Part shown: positions 16,548-24,891 of the stretch, one piece after another
Layout of the letters: the number at the start of each line of letters is the position of its first letter
How positions within the stretch are numbered: position 1 is the first letter of the stretch
Assembly (NCBI RefSeq): GCF_025717605.1
Contig: NZ_JAJIRQ010000002.1
Coordinates: forward strand, 19,884 to 83,883
Length of the DNA: 64,000 nucleotides
Direction of reading: 5' to 3'
Source of the DNA: Paucibacter sp. TC2R-5
Lineage (GTDB): Bacteria > Pseudomonadota > Gammaproteobacteria > Burkholderiales > Burkholderiaceae_C
Translations under genes and position numbers: made by a program
The notes under the pieces: model-generated
The model's database searches: none
What the model was told of the DNA's origin: nothing
The model's input: only the letters and a program-made list of their open reading frames with translations

Positions 16548-17618
16548 ATGCATAACGCCAGTCCCCTCGCCTCCTTGCTGCAGCGCCAAGATGCGGCCGC
16601 AGCCACGCCGCGAGCGCCCGAGCCCAAACCGGCAGGCGCGGCAGGGCTGACGAACAGCTGGCACAAGGCGATGGCGCAGGCCTTTGCCGGGCGCGGTCTG
16701 TGCTTGCAGAGCCTGCTCGACCAACAAGGCCTGGACCCCGCCGAGCCTGACCCCAGGGTCTTGTCAGACGCCTACAGCGGCGCCTGGGAATTGGCGGCCG
16801 CGCGCACCGGCGACGCCGCGATTGGCCTGAGCGTGCCGGCGCATCCGCTGGTGGCGCTGGGCCTGCTGTCGCACTTGGTGCTGGCCGCGCATGACCTGGG
16901 CGAAGCGCTGCAATACATCTTGCGGTTTTCGGCGCTCTTATCGCCGGCGGTCTGCATGGAGCTGGACCAGGCAGCTGGCCAAGCCCGGCTGCGCGTAGAC
17001 ATACTCAAGGGGCTGCGACCCACGCCGCTGCAGCGCTATGACTTCATCGCCAATGTGGTCTTGCAGTCGCTGAACTGGGCGACCGCCCGGCGAGTGCGCC
17101 CGCTCAGCATCAGCTACCCCTTTGCAGCGCCGCCGGATCTGGGGCGCTGGATCGAGGTCTTCGGCTGCGAACTTGAGTTCAATGCCGAACACTTCTGCAT
17201 CGTCTTTGACAGCGCCGATCTGAGCACCCCCATCCCCACGGCCAATGCCAGCGTCGCGGCGCTGTGCGAGCGCAGCGCAGCCCAAGCCATGATGCAGCGC
17301 GGCGGCAGCATACAGGTGCGCGTGCGGCAACTGCTGACGCAGGAACTGCCCAAGGGCGACCCCAAACGCGAGGCCATTGCCACCTTGCTGCACATGAGCG
17401 AGCGCACGCTGCAGCGCCGACTGCTGGAGGAGAGCACCAGCTTCAACAAGCTGTTGGACGAAACCCGGCGCGAGCTGGCTGCGCGCTATTTAAGTCGCGG
17501 CAGCATCACCGCCACCGAGATGAGTTTCGCCCTGGGCTTTGCCGACCCGAGCAATTTCTACCGCGCCTGCAAGCGCTGGTTTGGGCAGTCGCCCAGCCAT
17601 CTTCGCAGCCTGGCCTGA
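16548..17618 (+). CDS. AraC family regulator with arabinose-binding-like N-terminal domain
   Basis: 356 residues. The first 30 are proline/alanine-rich. Residues about 40-230 match the 'AraC ligand-binding (OruR/ArgR-type)' domain; the C-terminus carries two helix-turn-helix motifs, with 'VATLLHMSERTLQRRLLEE'-like spacing and the signature 'ATEMSFALGFADPSNFYRACKRW'. This class often controls an adjacent catabolic gene, but here the downstream gene is the exported-protein cluster 295 bases on, and no link is shown. Start at ATG 16548. Confidence 0.85.
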   Translation: MHNASPLASLLQRQDAAAATPRAPEPKPAGAAGLTNSWHKAMAQAFAGRGLCLQSLLDQQGLDPAEPDPRVLSDAYSGAWELAAARTGDAAIGLSVPAHPLVALGLLSHLVLAAHDLGEALQYILRFSALLSPAVCMELDQAAGQARLRVDILKGLRPTPLQRYDFIANVVLQSLNWATARRVRPLSISYPFAAPPDLGRWIEVFGCELEFNAEHFCIVFDSADLSTPIPTANASVAALCERSAAQAMMQRGGSIQVRVRQLLTQELPKGDPKREAIATLLHMSERTLQRRLLEESTSFNKLLDETRRELAARYLSRGSITATEMSFALGFADPSNFYRACKRWFGQSPSHLRSLA

Positions 17619-17912
17619 GCCGTGGCCATAACTTTCTATCAGGACAGCATAGAAACCCTGTCATGGTTCCTACTCCCCACCGAACGGAGGGCGCGCAAGG
17701 CCAAGAGCTTGGCTCGCAAAGTCACTGGTTTTTGCCAACTAATCCGCATCATTCGTCCACGCCGCTGACAACTCGGCGCAGCCAGGGAGCCCACAAGCAC
17801 CCGCGCTGCAAAGGGCCAAACCCGTGACTGAAGACTGCGGGCGGCGCGTGCAAGAGACTGTTTCAAATAGCTTTATTTATTCAATCAACTAGTCAATTCT
17901 GGAGATATTCAA
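17619..17912 (+). promoter_or_regulatory. Leader region of the exported-protein cluster
   Basis: 294 bases without a gene. An inverted repeat TTTCTAT/ATAGAAA with a 9-base spacer lies at 17633-17655, just after the AraC stop. The last 60 bases are AT-rich (CTTTATTTATTCAATC) and end with GGAGA 8 bases before the first ATG, a good ribosome site. The size suggests that the cluster promoter lies here; no exact -10/-35 pair can be fixed by eye. Confidence 0.45.
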
Positions 17913-18548
17913 ATGAACGCATTCAAACTTTCCGCCGTCGCAGCCCTGCTCGCCGCCTCCCTGTCGGCTTCCGCCATGACCGCTATTGACGACGGCGCGC
18001 TGGCGCAAGTCAGCGGCCAGGACGGTGTGTCTATCGCCGGTGACCTGAACATCAATATCGGTTCGTTCAAGTACACCGACACGGACACCAACGGTGGTTC
18101 GGTCTCCTTCAACAACATCGGCATCAAGGGCATGTTCGTGATGACGCTGGACATCCTGAACAAGAGCGCCTTCGTCAGCAATGTGGCTGATTCCATCGGC
18201 ACCCACCTGGGCTTCACCCAAGCCGATGCCGACAACGGCAAGGCCTTGGCCGCCGGCGTCGCAGTGACCCCAACAGCCGGTGGCGGTGCCGTCGCTACAC
18301 AACTGGGCAAGTTGACTGCAGCCACTTTTGACACCTTCGGCGCAGCCACCGGCGCAGCCATCTATGACGGCGCCAGCGACATCGTTCAGTTCGCCTTCCC
18401 TAACGCCAAGCTGGATTCCAAGCTGAGCCCAAGCGTCACCGTCGCCGGCATCACCCTGGGCAATAGCGTGGGCAACAAGTCTTTCGGCAGCATCGCCATC
18501 AACAACATGGACCTGCAAGGTTCCAAGTTCTGGATCTGGGCACATTGA
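17913..18548 (+). CDS. Exported DUF6160-like protein 1 (GG-motif family)
   Basis: 211 residues. A signal peptide (1-21, ending SASA) is followed by '[19 protein letters not shown]', where G35-Q-D-G38 resembles the end of a double-glycine leader. The rest is a beta-rich, Asn/Gly-rich domain with no cysteine. The last residues, '[11 protein letters not shown]', are shared with the next gene. First of five related genes and the only one followed by a strong hairpin with a T-rich tail, so it is probably made in the greatest amount. Family name is from memory of similar proteins; function is not known. Confidence 0.7.
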   Translation: MNAFKLSAVAALLAASLSASAMTAIDDGALAQVSGQDGVSIAGDLNINIGSFKYTDTDTNGGSVSFNNIGIKGMFVMTLDILNKSAFVSNVADSIGTHLGFTQADADNGKALAAGVAVTPTAGGGAVATQLGKLTAATFDTFGAATGAAIYDGASDIVQFAFPNAKLDSKLSPSVTVAGITLGNSVGNKSFGSIAINNMDLQGSKFWIWAH

Positions 18549-18583
18549 GCCAAGGTTTGATTTGAACCCTTGAGCGCAAGTCT

Positions 18584-18608
18584 CGGCCCGGCGTCCTTTG
18601 CCGGGCCG
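18584..18608 (+). terminator. Intrinsic terminator or attenuator after exported protein 1
   Basis: A perfect 9-bp stem (CGGCCCGGC / GCCGGGCCG) with a 7-base loop, followed by ATTTCTTCT. The next cluster gene starts 42 bases downstream in the same direction, so it may act as a partial terminator that sets a high ratio of protein 1 to the other cluster products. Confidence 0.7.
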
Positions 18609-18650
18609 ATTTCTTCTGCGCTGCCAACTTTTTGCTAACAACTCATTCAC

Positions 18651-19187
18651 ATGCAACGTCTCTATCTGCTGATGCTCGCCGCATTCGCCCTGCTCTTGTT
18701 GAGCAGCGCGGCGCGAGCCATGAGCAGCATGGACGATGCAGACCTGGCCGATGTGCATGGCCGCGACGGCGTCACGCTGGCGGCCGACCTGGACATCAGA
18801 ATAGGCTCCTTCAGCTACAGCAACAAAAGTGCCGGCAACCCCGACGGCGGCAGCATCTCCTTCAACAACATCACCCTGCGCGGCATGTTCGTGATGACGG
18901 TGGACCTGTTGAACTCGGCCAGCTTCACCGCGACCATGAGCAACGCAATGGCCGCTTACGGCGCCGATGGCACGGCCGGCATCAGCCGCCTGCTGAGCAG
19001 CGGCACCTACGACGGCCACAGCGATGTGATCCAGTTCGCGCTGCCGAACGCCGGGCTGGACCACAGACTGAGCCCCAGCCTGGCCATTGCGTCGGTAACC
19101 ATGGGCAATAGCAGCGCCTCCTTCGGCAGCTTTGCCTTCACCAATATCGATCTGCAAGGCTCGAAGATCTGGATGTGGGCGCGATGA
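18651..19187 (+). CDS. Exported DUF6160-like protein 2 (GG-motif family)
   Basis: 178 residues. Signal peptide 1-23 ending ARA, then 'MSSMDDADLADVHGRDGVT' with G37-R-D-G40. Close paralogue of the preceding protein: shared blocks include 'IRIGSFSY', 'GGSISFNNI.L.GMFVMTVD', 'DVIQFALPNA.LD..LSPS' and the end 'IDLQGSKIWMWAR'. It lacks the 30-residue central insertion of protein 1. Its TGA overlaps the next ATG (ATGA), so the two are translationally coupled. Confidence 0.7.
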   Translation: MQRLYLLMLAAFALLLLSSAARAMSSMDDADLADVHGRDGVTLAADLDIRIGSFSYSNKSAGNPDGGSISFNNITLRGMFVMTVDLLNSASFTATMSNAMAAYGADGTAGISRLLSSGTYDGHSDVIQFALPNAGLDHRLSPSLAIASVTMGNSSASFGSFAFTNIDLQGSKIWMWAR

Positions 19188-20026
19188 TGAAGAGCATCCG
19201 GACCGCTAGCTTTCGAAGTTTGCTGCTCTGCCTGACGCTGCTCGGCAGCGCCGCCGCGCAAGCCCAACAAAGCCAGATGGCGCCGCTGCCGGACGCCGAG
19301 CTGGCCCGCGTCTGGGGTCAGGCAATGGTCGCTATCAGCAACACCAGCTTGAACGGCCTGGACTTCTCGCGCCTGACACTGAATGCCGACCTGAAGCTGA
19401 GCGCCAATTTTTCCAATCTGCGCTTGGGCGAATACAACTACGCCGCGCGCAATGGCAGCGGCGCCGATATCGACATCAGCCGGCTGCAGTTTGGCCGCAG
19501 CGATCTGTTTGAAGCGCAGCGCACTGTCGCCCTGAGCAACCCATTCTTCGAGTTGGTCTACCGTCCAGCCAGCGGCGCCGGCGAGCGCGAGATTGTCGGC
19601 ATGCGCCTCGGATTTGAGGGCGTCAGCGGTGCCTTCGGTCTGAGTGCCAAAAACATCAGCGGCTCGCTCGCGATTGCCGACAGCCAAAGCGCCAATGTCC
19701 TCGACTCTCGCCAAGACCCCTTGGGCGGCAAGCGCTGGGACGGCGGCAATTGCGGCGCCGCCGCCTGCCCCTTCAGCCTGGCCCAGATCGGCAGCCTGCA
19801 GGCGGGCGATGCGGCCGGGCCGAGCCGAGATCTATTCCTGGCGGTGCTGAAAAGCGCGGTGCAGTTCCCGGCGGCCGTGGCCGGCATGGCCGCGCCCGAT
19901 CCGGCGCAGGCAGGCATCTGGATGAATTGGCGCGACAAGCTCAGCGCCGGCAATCTGAACGCGGGCCTGCCGCCTAACTTGCCACCCGTCCTTCCACCGC
20001 CAATGACCAAGCCCGGCGGCGGCTGA
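19184..20026 (+). CDS. Exported GG-motif family protein 3, divergent
   Basis: 280 residues from the ATG overlapping the previous stop. Signal peptide to about residue 27 (AAAQA). The family motif follows as 'LPDAELARVWGQAM', with the second glycine replaced by methionine, so processing by a GG-type peptidase would be doubtful. It contains a lone Cys pair in 'GGNCGAAACP' (possible disulfide) and ends in a proline-rich tail (PPNLPPVLPPP) instead of the W-W-A end. Possibly an adaptor or minor component. Confidence 0.6.
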   Translation: MMKSIRTASFRSLLLCLTLLGSAAAQAQQSQMAPLPDAELARVWGQAMVAISNTSLNGLDFSRLTLNADLKLSANFSNLRLGEYNYAARNGSGADIDISRLQFGRSDLFEAQRTVALSNPFFELVYRPASGAGEREIVGMRLGFEGVSGAFGLSAKNISGSLAIADSQSANVLDSRQDPLGGKRWDGGNCGAAACPFSLAQIGSLQAGDAAGPSRDLFLAVLKSAVQFPAAVAGMAAPDPAQAGIWMNWRDKLSAGNLNAGLPPNLPPVLPPPMTKPGGG

Positions 20027-20031
20027 AGACC

Positions 20032-20958
20032 ATGCTGCGCCCCAACCGCCTTGAAAACACCAGAGTCTTGCAGGCTCTGTTGGCGCTTGTGGGCTGCACC
20101 TTGAGTTGGGCCGCATTGGCGCTAACGCCGATTTCCGATGAAGACTTGGCCCGCGTCCAAGGCCGCGACGGCTTTGCCTTCAATCTGCGCGGCTTTGCAC
20201 TGCAAGGCCCGCTGACGCTGCGACTGGGCGCGGCGGATGGTTCCGGCCTGGCGCTGTCCAACTTTGCGCTGTCACGCTCGGACGATCTCGCCGCCACCTT
20301 CTCCGACCCCTATCAGCTGAGCCTGATCAAGGGCCCAAGCGGCATGCCAGACCGCGTGATCTTGAGCGAGCCGCTCAATCTCAACAGCGCCTTGCGCTGG
20401 CAGTTTGCCGCCGACCTGAGCTTGATCGACAAGAGCAGCAGCGCGGCGCCAAGCAGCTTCAACGCCGGCGCGCTCGTACTGCAAGACCTGCGCAGCTTCG
20501 GCGGCACGCTGAGCTTGGCGCCCAGCGCCGACCCGAATGAGCAGGGCATCGCCTTCGGCCTGGGTCTGCGACTGGATGTGGGCGCCCTGCTGCTGCGCCC
20601 GCGTGGGCGTGCTGACACGGCGTTGTTCGACAGCCCCGGCGCAGCCGAGCAATTCAGCCTGCGCGGCATTCATCTGGCTGCCGCGACAGCCGACGGGCAG
20701 CTCGGCAACAGCCTCTGGCGCCTGGCCGATCTGGACCGCCAGCCGCTGCTGCTGAACGCCGTCAGCAGCCCCGAGAGTGGCGGCTTTCTGCATCTGAACT
20801 TGGCCTGGCCGAGCCAAGGTCAGGCGCCGGCCGGCAGCTTGGCTATCGACAACATCGCCTTCAAAAGCGATGTCGGGCCTAGCCTCGATCTGGGCAGCAG
20901 TCGCATTGGCAGCATGCAGATCCAGTACCTCGATGTGCGCTTGAAGACGGGGCCCTGA
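20032..20958 (+). CDS. Exported GG-motif family protein 4
   Basis: 308 residues, longest of the five. A hydrophobic signal (about 12-30) is followed by 'LTPISDEDLARVQGRDGFA', with G44-R-D-G47 an excellent match to the shared motif. The mature region is beta-rich with many Leu/Asp/Ser repeats ('LGLRLDVGALLLRPRG'). No cysteines in the mature part. C-terminus 'MQIQYLDVRLKTGP' lacks the aromatic tail. It begins 5 bases after protein 3 stops and ends 3 bases before protein 5. Function unknown. Confidence 0.65.
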   Translation: MLRPNRLENTRVLQALLALVGCTLSWAALALTPISDEDLARVQGRDGFAFNLRGFALQGPLTLRLGAADGSGLALSNFALSRSDDLAATFSDPYQLSLIKGPSGMPDRVILSEPLNLNSALRWQFAADLSLIDKSSSAAPSSFNAGALVLQDLRSFGGTLSLAPSADPNEQGIAFGLGLRLDVGALLLRPRGRADTALFDSPGAAEQFSLRGIHLAAATADGQLGNSLWRLADLDRQPLLLNAVSSPESGGFLHLNLAWPSQGQAPAGSLAIDNIAFKSDVGPSLDLGSSRIGSMQIQYLDVRLKTGP

Positions 20959-20961
20959 TCC

Positions 20962-21426
20962 ATGCATCGCAGTCGCACCAGGGCCCCCGCCTTGCTGGCC
21001 ATTTTCTTGTTGTTGCCCTCAGCGGCGCAGGCTGCCAATGCCCTGTCAGACGAAGAACTGGGCGGCGTGGCGGGGCGCGGCGGCATTGTCTTGAACGCGC
21101 ATCTGGAGCTCAACACAGCGGCCACGTCCGACAACCGCGTCAGCCTCGGCTTTCGGGTCGCCGGCAACACCAGCTATTTGCTGCTGCACAAGCTCAGCGG
21201 CACGCTGGATTTGCTCGGCCTGACGCTGCAGGCGGTAGCCGGGCCGGCGGAGATCGGCGACGTGATTCAGCTGACGCTGCCGACCTTTGTGGGTTTCAAG
21301 GATTTCGGCGTCAAGGCGATCGGCGTGCAGAGCGATCCCTTGGCCCCGATCGCAGCCAGCCTCGGGCAGATCCAGCTGAACGGCAGCGTGCAAATGCAGG
21401 GTCAGGTCTTGCTCTGGGCCAAGTGA
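20962..21426 (+). CDS. Exported GG-motif family protein 5
   Basis: 154 residues, the shortest. Signal peptide 1-24 (PSAAQA), then 'ANALSDEELGGVAGRGGIV', the most bacteriocin-leader-like version because the motif is L-S-D-E-E-L-x-x-V-x-G-R-G-G. The mature domain is about 113 residues of beta pattern, ending 'VQMQGQVLLWAK', comparable with the W-A-basic ends of proteins 1 and 2. It directly precedes the C39 peptidase gene by 27 bases. Confidence 0.65.
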   Translation: MHRSRTRAPALLAIFLLLPSAAQAANALSDEELGGVAGRGGIVLNAHLELNTAATSDNRVSLGFRVAGNTSYLLLHKLSGTLDLLGLTLQAVAGPAEIGDVIQLTLPTFVGFKDFGVKAIGVQSDPLAPIAASLGQIQLNGSVQMQGQVLLWAK

Positions 21427-21453
21427 TGTTGAAACCTTTGGGGACCTTCTGAT

Positions 21454-22221
21454 ATGTGGATGATTTTGCTCGGCGCAGTGGCGGCGCTGATTGGCGGCGC
21501 GACGGTCAACACCCAGCACCCCTTCCAGGACATGCCGGAGAACCAGTTCGAGCTGCCCATGACTCAGGTGGGCGGCGGCGTGGCGCCGCTGTCGGTGCGG
21601 ATCGAACCGCTGTCGGAGATCAAGTTCCGCAACATCGTCCACCAGGCCTATGACTACAGCTGCGGCTCGGCTGCGCTGGTGACCGTCATCAACAACTACC
21701 TCGGCATCCAGGTCAATGAGCAGCAAGCGATGGAAGGCATGTTGGCCTTCGGCGAGCGCGACAAAATCATCGAGCGGCGCGGCTTCTCGCTGCTGGACAT
21801 GAAGCGTTATGTGATCAGCCTGGGCGCAGAGGGGGCCGGCTTTCGCGCCTCGATGAAGGATCTGGCCGAGCTGACGCAACCGGCCATCGTGCCGATCGAC
21901 TATGCCGGCTTCAAACATTTTGTGGTGTTTCGCGGCATCCGCGGTGGGCGGGTCTTTCTGGCCGACCCGGCCATGGGCCACATCGTCTTCTCGACCCAGG
22001 AGTTCGAGGAACTCTGGGACCGTAACACGCTATTTCTGCTGACACCGGGCAAAAGCCAAGGCCAGAAAACCCTTTCCCTGCTGGCGATTGGCGACGAAGA
22101 GCTGGGCGTCATCGACGACGACCTGGTGCGCCGCCACGCCAACCTTCCCCTGCCGGACAACAGCGAAGCCTTGCGCAACGCAGTCCAAGCCAACTTTGGC
22201 ATTTTCAATCTCCGACGCTGA
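21454..22221 (+). CDS. Exported stand-alone C39-type cysteine peptidase
   Basis: 255 residues. N-terminal hydrophobic signal or anchor (about 3-19) places it in the periplasm. C39 catalytic set is complete: oxyanion Gln64 and Cys70 in 'HQAYDYSCGSAALVTV', His155 in 'GFKHFVVFRG' and Asp171 in 'FLADPAMG'. In bacteriocin exporters C39 domains cut leaders after Gly-Gly on the cytoplasmic side; here there is no ABC domain and the enzyme is exported. Its five upstream neighbours carry GG-like motifs, so they are its likely substrates. Overlaps nothing; the barrel gene follows after 2 bases. Function inferred. Confidence 0.85.
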   Translation: MWMILLGAVAALIGGATVNTQHPFQDMPENQFELPMTQVGGGVAPLSVRIEPLSEIKFRNIVHQAYDYSCGSAALVTVINNYLGIQVNEQQAMEGMLAFGERDKIIERRGFSLLDMKRYVISLGAEGAGFRASMKDLAELTQPAIVPIDYAGFKHFVVFRGIRGGRVFLADPAMGHIVFSTQEFEELWDRNTLFLLTPGKSQGQKTLSLLAIGDEELGVIDDDLVRRHANLPLPDNSEALRNAVQANFGIFNLRR

Positions 22222-22223
22222 CC

Positions 22224-23231
22224 ATGAAATCCCTGCTGATCCTCTCCACTGCCCTGCTGTTCGCCGCTAGCTCCCAAGCCCAAAGTACCGAGAAAGCTGC
22301 CGCCCCGAGTAAAGACGCTGCCCGCGAGGCCTTGGCCAAGCAAGACGGCGACAGTGACCAAACCGCCGTCCTCAAGGCCGCGCTGAGCGCCCAAGACAAG
22401 CAGTATTCACTGATCCGCAAGGGCAAGATGGCGCTGACCTATGACTTCGGCTACGCCTATATCGGCGCGCAGCAAATCAATGCCCGCTTCGCCGACTCGA
22501 CGCTGACCCTGTTCAATATCCAGAACACCCGCTCGCACACCGTCACCAACAGCTTCTCGGCCGACTACGGCCTGCGCGACAACATGACGGCCAATGTCGT
22601 CGTACCCCTGGTCAGCAAATTCTCCGAGTCGGAGACTTTTTCCGGCATGAGCAATGGCTTTGGCGACATCAGCCTAGGCATGCGCTGGCAGCCGCTGGCC
22701 CTGAGCCGCGACATGCCCTCCTTCACCACCTCGACCACCCTGCGCCTGCCGACCGGGCGCAGCCCCTTCAAGGTGACGGCCGGCCAGGGCTTGAGCACCG
22801 GCTCGGGTTACACCGCACTGAGCTTGGGCGCCAACACCTCCAAGGTGATGGACCCGGTCGCCCTGTTCGGCTCGGTCTCGCTGACGCTGGGCGCGCCGGT
22901 ACGCCATCTGAGTCAGAAGTTGAACGACAACGCCACGCTGACCGGCGTCGACCCCGGCGCCAGCTTCGGCTTCGGCATGGGCTTTGCCTATGCGCTGTCC
23001 TACAAGGTCTCGACCACGGTCTCCTTCCAGGAAACGATCTCGGCCAAGACCCGGCTGATCCTGGCCGACGGCAAGACCAGCCAGACCTCGACCCAGACCT
23101 CGGGCCTGCTGAGCTTCGGCTTGGGCGTGCGGGCCGCGCCGCAGACAACCTTCAATGTGTCGGTCGGGGTCGGCCTGGGGCCGGATGCGCCGGCCTTCAC
23201 CCTGGGGCTCAATATCCCGCTGAATTTCTGA
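22224..23231 (+). CDS. Outer-membrane beta-barrel protein (MetA-degradation-like transporter family)
   Basis: 335 residues. Signal peptide 1-19 (SSQAQ), a polar helical segment of about 45 residues, then alternating hydrophobic strands through to the C-terminal 'LGLNIPLNF', a typical outer-membrane terminal Phe. The pattern fits the PF13557-like barrel family labelled transporters. It is cotranscribed with the peptidase (2 bases) and the FadL-like gene (7 bases), so it may provide the outer-membrane exit or anchoring site for the tandem exported proteins. Function inferred. Confidence 0.65.
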   Translation: MKSLLILSTALLFAASSQAQSTEKAAAPSKDAAREALAKQDGDSDQTAVLKAALSAQDKQYSLIRKGKMALTYDFGYAYIGAQQINARFADSTLTLFNIQNTRSHTVTNSFSADYGLRDNMTANVVVPLVSKFSESETFSGMSNGFGDISLGMRWQPLALSRDMPSFTTSTTLRLPTGRSPFKVTAGQGLSTGSGYTALSLGANTSKVMDPVALFGSVSLTLGAPVRHLSQKLNDNATLTGVDPGASFGFGMGFAYALSYKVSTTVSFQETISAKTRLILADGKTSQTSTQTSGLLSFGLGVRAAPQTTFNVSVGVGLGPDAPAFTLGLNIPLNF

Positions 23232-23238
23232 GGCAAGC

Positions 23239-24867
23239 ATGAGCTCCTTTGCAGTGGGCCACCGCCGGCCCGCGCGCCTCGTTGCGGCCGGTTTGGGCTG
23301 GGCCCTGCTGGGACTGGCACCGGCGCAGGCCGCCTTGACCGACAACCTCGGCGCCAGCGTTGTCGCGATGTCGCTGGGCAATGCGGTGGTGGCCGACCCA
23401 CCGGGCATTGACGCCATCCATTTCAACCCGGCCGGTCTGACCCGGATCAAGCACGACCGCAAACAGGATTCGATCTTCGGCGCCAGCATCAAGCCTTATG
23501 CGAGCTTTCATCAGCCCGAAGGCTTTGATATTGGTGGTTTCAAGGAAGACCCGCTCAACAACACCCACACCGGTGACAACGTGCGCAGCTCGCTCTTCCT
23601 GCCCATCTACGGCCCGGTGCCCGTGCCCATGCCCAGCGCGATCGGCGCCGGCCTGGGCCTGGCCTTTCACGAGGCCGACTCGAAATGGACCTTCGGCACC
23701 GCCTCCTATGTGCCGATGGCGGTGGGCATTGACCGCACCAAAGACCCGAATGATCCGGCCCGCTTCGATGGCCGCAAGGTGGTGATGCAGCGTCTGGTCT
23801 ATTTGTCGCCAACCGCCGCCTACAAGTTCAGCGATTCCCTGAGCTTCGGCCTGGGTGTGCCGATCGCGCACCAGGGCTTCGCCTTGAACACCGATATGCG
23901 CATGCCTAACGAGTTACTCGGCACCATAGGCAAGCTGCAAGATGCCTGGTGCGGCGACAACGGCAACCCGCTGGACGCACTGGCCTTTGGCCTGTGCGGC
24001 GGCGGCAAAGAGGGGCGTGTGCGGCCGTTTGGCAAGGCTGGCAATATGGACTTCGAGCTGACGGCGCCGGTTGACCCCACGCTCAATATCGGCATGCTGT
24101 GGGAGCCAAAGGACTGGTTCGCTTTTGGCGCCAGCTACCAGTTCGGCTCCAAGACCGCGATGACGGGGCGTTTCACTTTCAGCGCCGAACCCATGCTGCG
24201 CAAATTCGTCGAGGGCATGTATGCCAGTTTGCAAGGCCCCATCATGGCCGCCACCTTCGGCATGCCGACCTCCATTCCCGAGGTGCAAAGCGGCAACGTG
24301 ACCCTGGTGCTGCCCTTCCCCGAACACGCGCAGGTCGGCATCAAGGTCAAGCCGCTGTCCTTCCTGCAGTTCAATATCGACGCGAACTGGACCAACTGGA
24401 AACGCTGGGACAAGATGACCTTCCAGTTCGACCAACAGATCGCCTTGCTGCAAATGGCGCGCCTGTTCGGTCAGGCCGACGCCAGCAAGCTGATCATTCC
24501 CCGCGACTACAAAAGCCCGGTGCACTTTGGCTATGGCATGGAGCTGAGCGTGGGCAAAAGCATCGTCGTTCGCGCCGGCTACGAGCCGCGCAAGAGTTCG
24601 ATCCCGCGCTCGGCGCTGGATCTGATCGCGCCGATGCCGGACCTGGTCGTGCAAAGCCTGGGTCTGGGCTACACGACCAAGGGCGGCACCCGCTTCGACC
24701 TGGCAGCCAGCTATGCGCATGGCAAGTTCGACCTGCCGGCCAACACCAGTTGCAAGCTCAATTGCAATAACTTCTTCAACGTGATCTACAACCCCTATGC
24801 CGGCCTGGACATCAACGGCGGCATCCGCATCCGCTATGCCGGCGTGACGATGTCCCACGATTTTTAA
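23239..24867 (+). CDS. FadL/OmpP1-type outer-membrane protein
   Basis: 542 residues. Signal peptide of about 32 residues. The mature start 'ALTDNLGASVVAMSLGNAVVADPPGIDAIHFNPAGL' is shown here only as two blocks, LGNAVVADPPGIDAI and HFNPAGL, the N-A-x-x-A...NPAG plug pattern of FadL-family channels. The barrel ends 'VTMSHDF' with a terminal Phe. FadL proteins move hydrophobic molecules across the outer membrane; longer members like this one are found in secreted-protein clusters. Sixth or later gene of the same operon. Confidence 0.75.
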   Translation: MSSFAVGHRRPARLVAAGLGWALLGLAPAQAALTDNLGASVVAMSLGNAVVADPPGIDAIHFNPAGLTRIKHDRKQDSIFGASIKPYASFHQPEGFDIGGFKEDPLNNTHTGDNVRSSLFLPIYGPVPVPMPSAIGAGLGLAFHEADSKWTFGTASYVPMAVGIDRTKDPNDPARFDGRKVVMQRLVYLSPTAAYKFSDSLSFGLGVPIAHQGFALNTDMRMPNELLGTIGKLQDAWCGDNGNPLDALAFGLCGGGKEGRVRPFGKAGNMDFELTAPVDPTLNIGMLWEPKDWFAFGASYQFGSKTAMTGRFTFSAEPMLRKFVEGMYASLQGPIMAATFGMPTSIPEVQSGNVTLVLPFPEHAQVGIKVKPLSFLQFNIDANWTNWKRWDKMTFQFDQQIALLQMARLFGQADASKLIIPRDYKSPVHFGYGMELSVGKSIVVRAGYEPRKSSIPRSALDLIAPMPDLVVQSLGLGYTTKGGTRFDLAASYAHGKFDLPANTSCKLNCNNFFNVIYNPYAGLDINGGIRIRYAGVTMSHDF

Positions 24868-24891
24868 GCAGCTCTTGCCTCTTGCTTCCCA

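Noticed and set aside
17633-17655. TTTCTAT/ATAGAAA inverted repeat after the AraC stop
   Set aside because: Short arms and no second copy; kept only as a note within the leader region.
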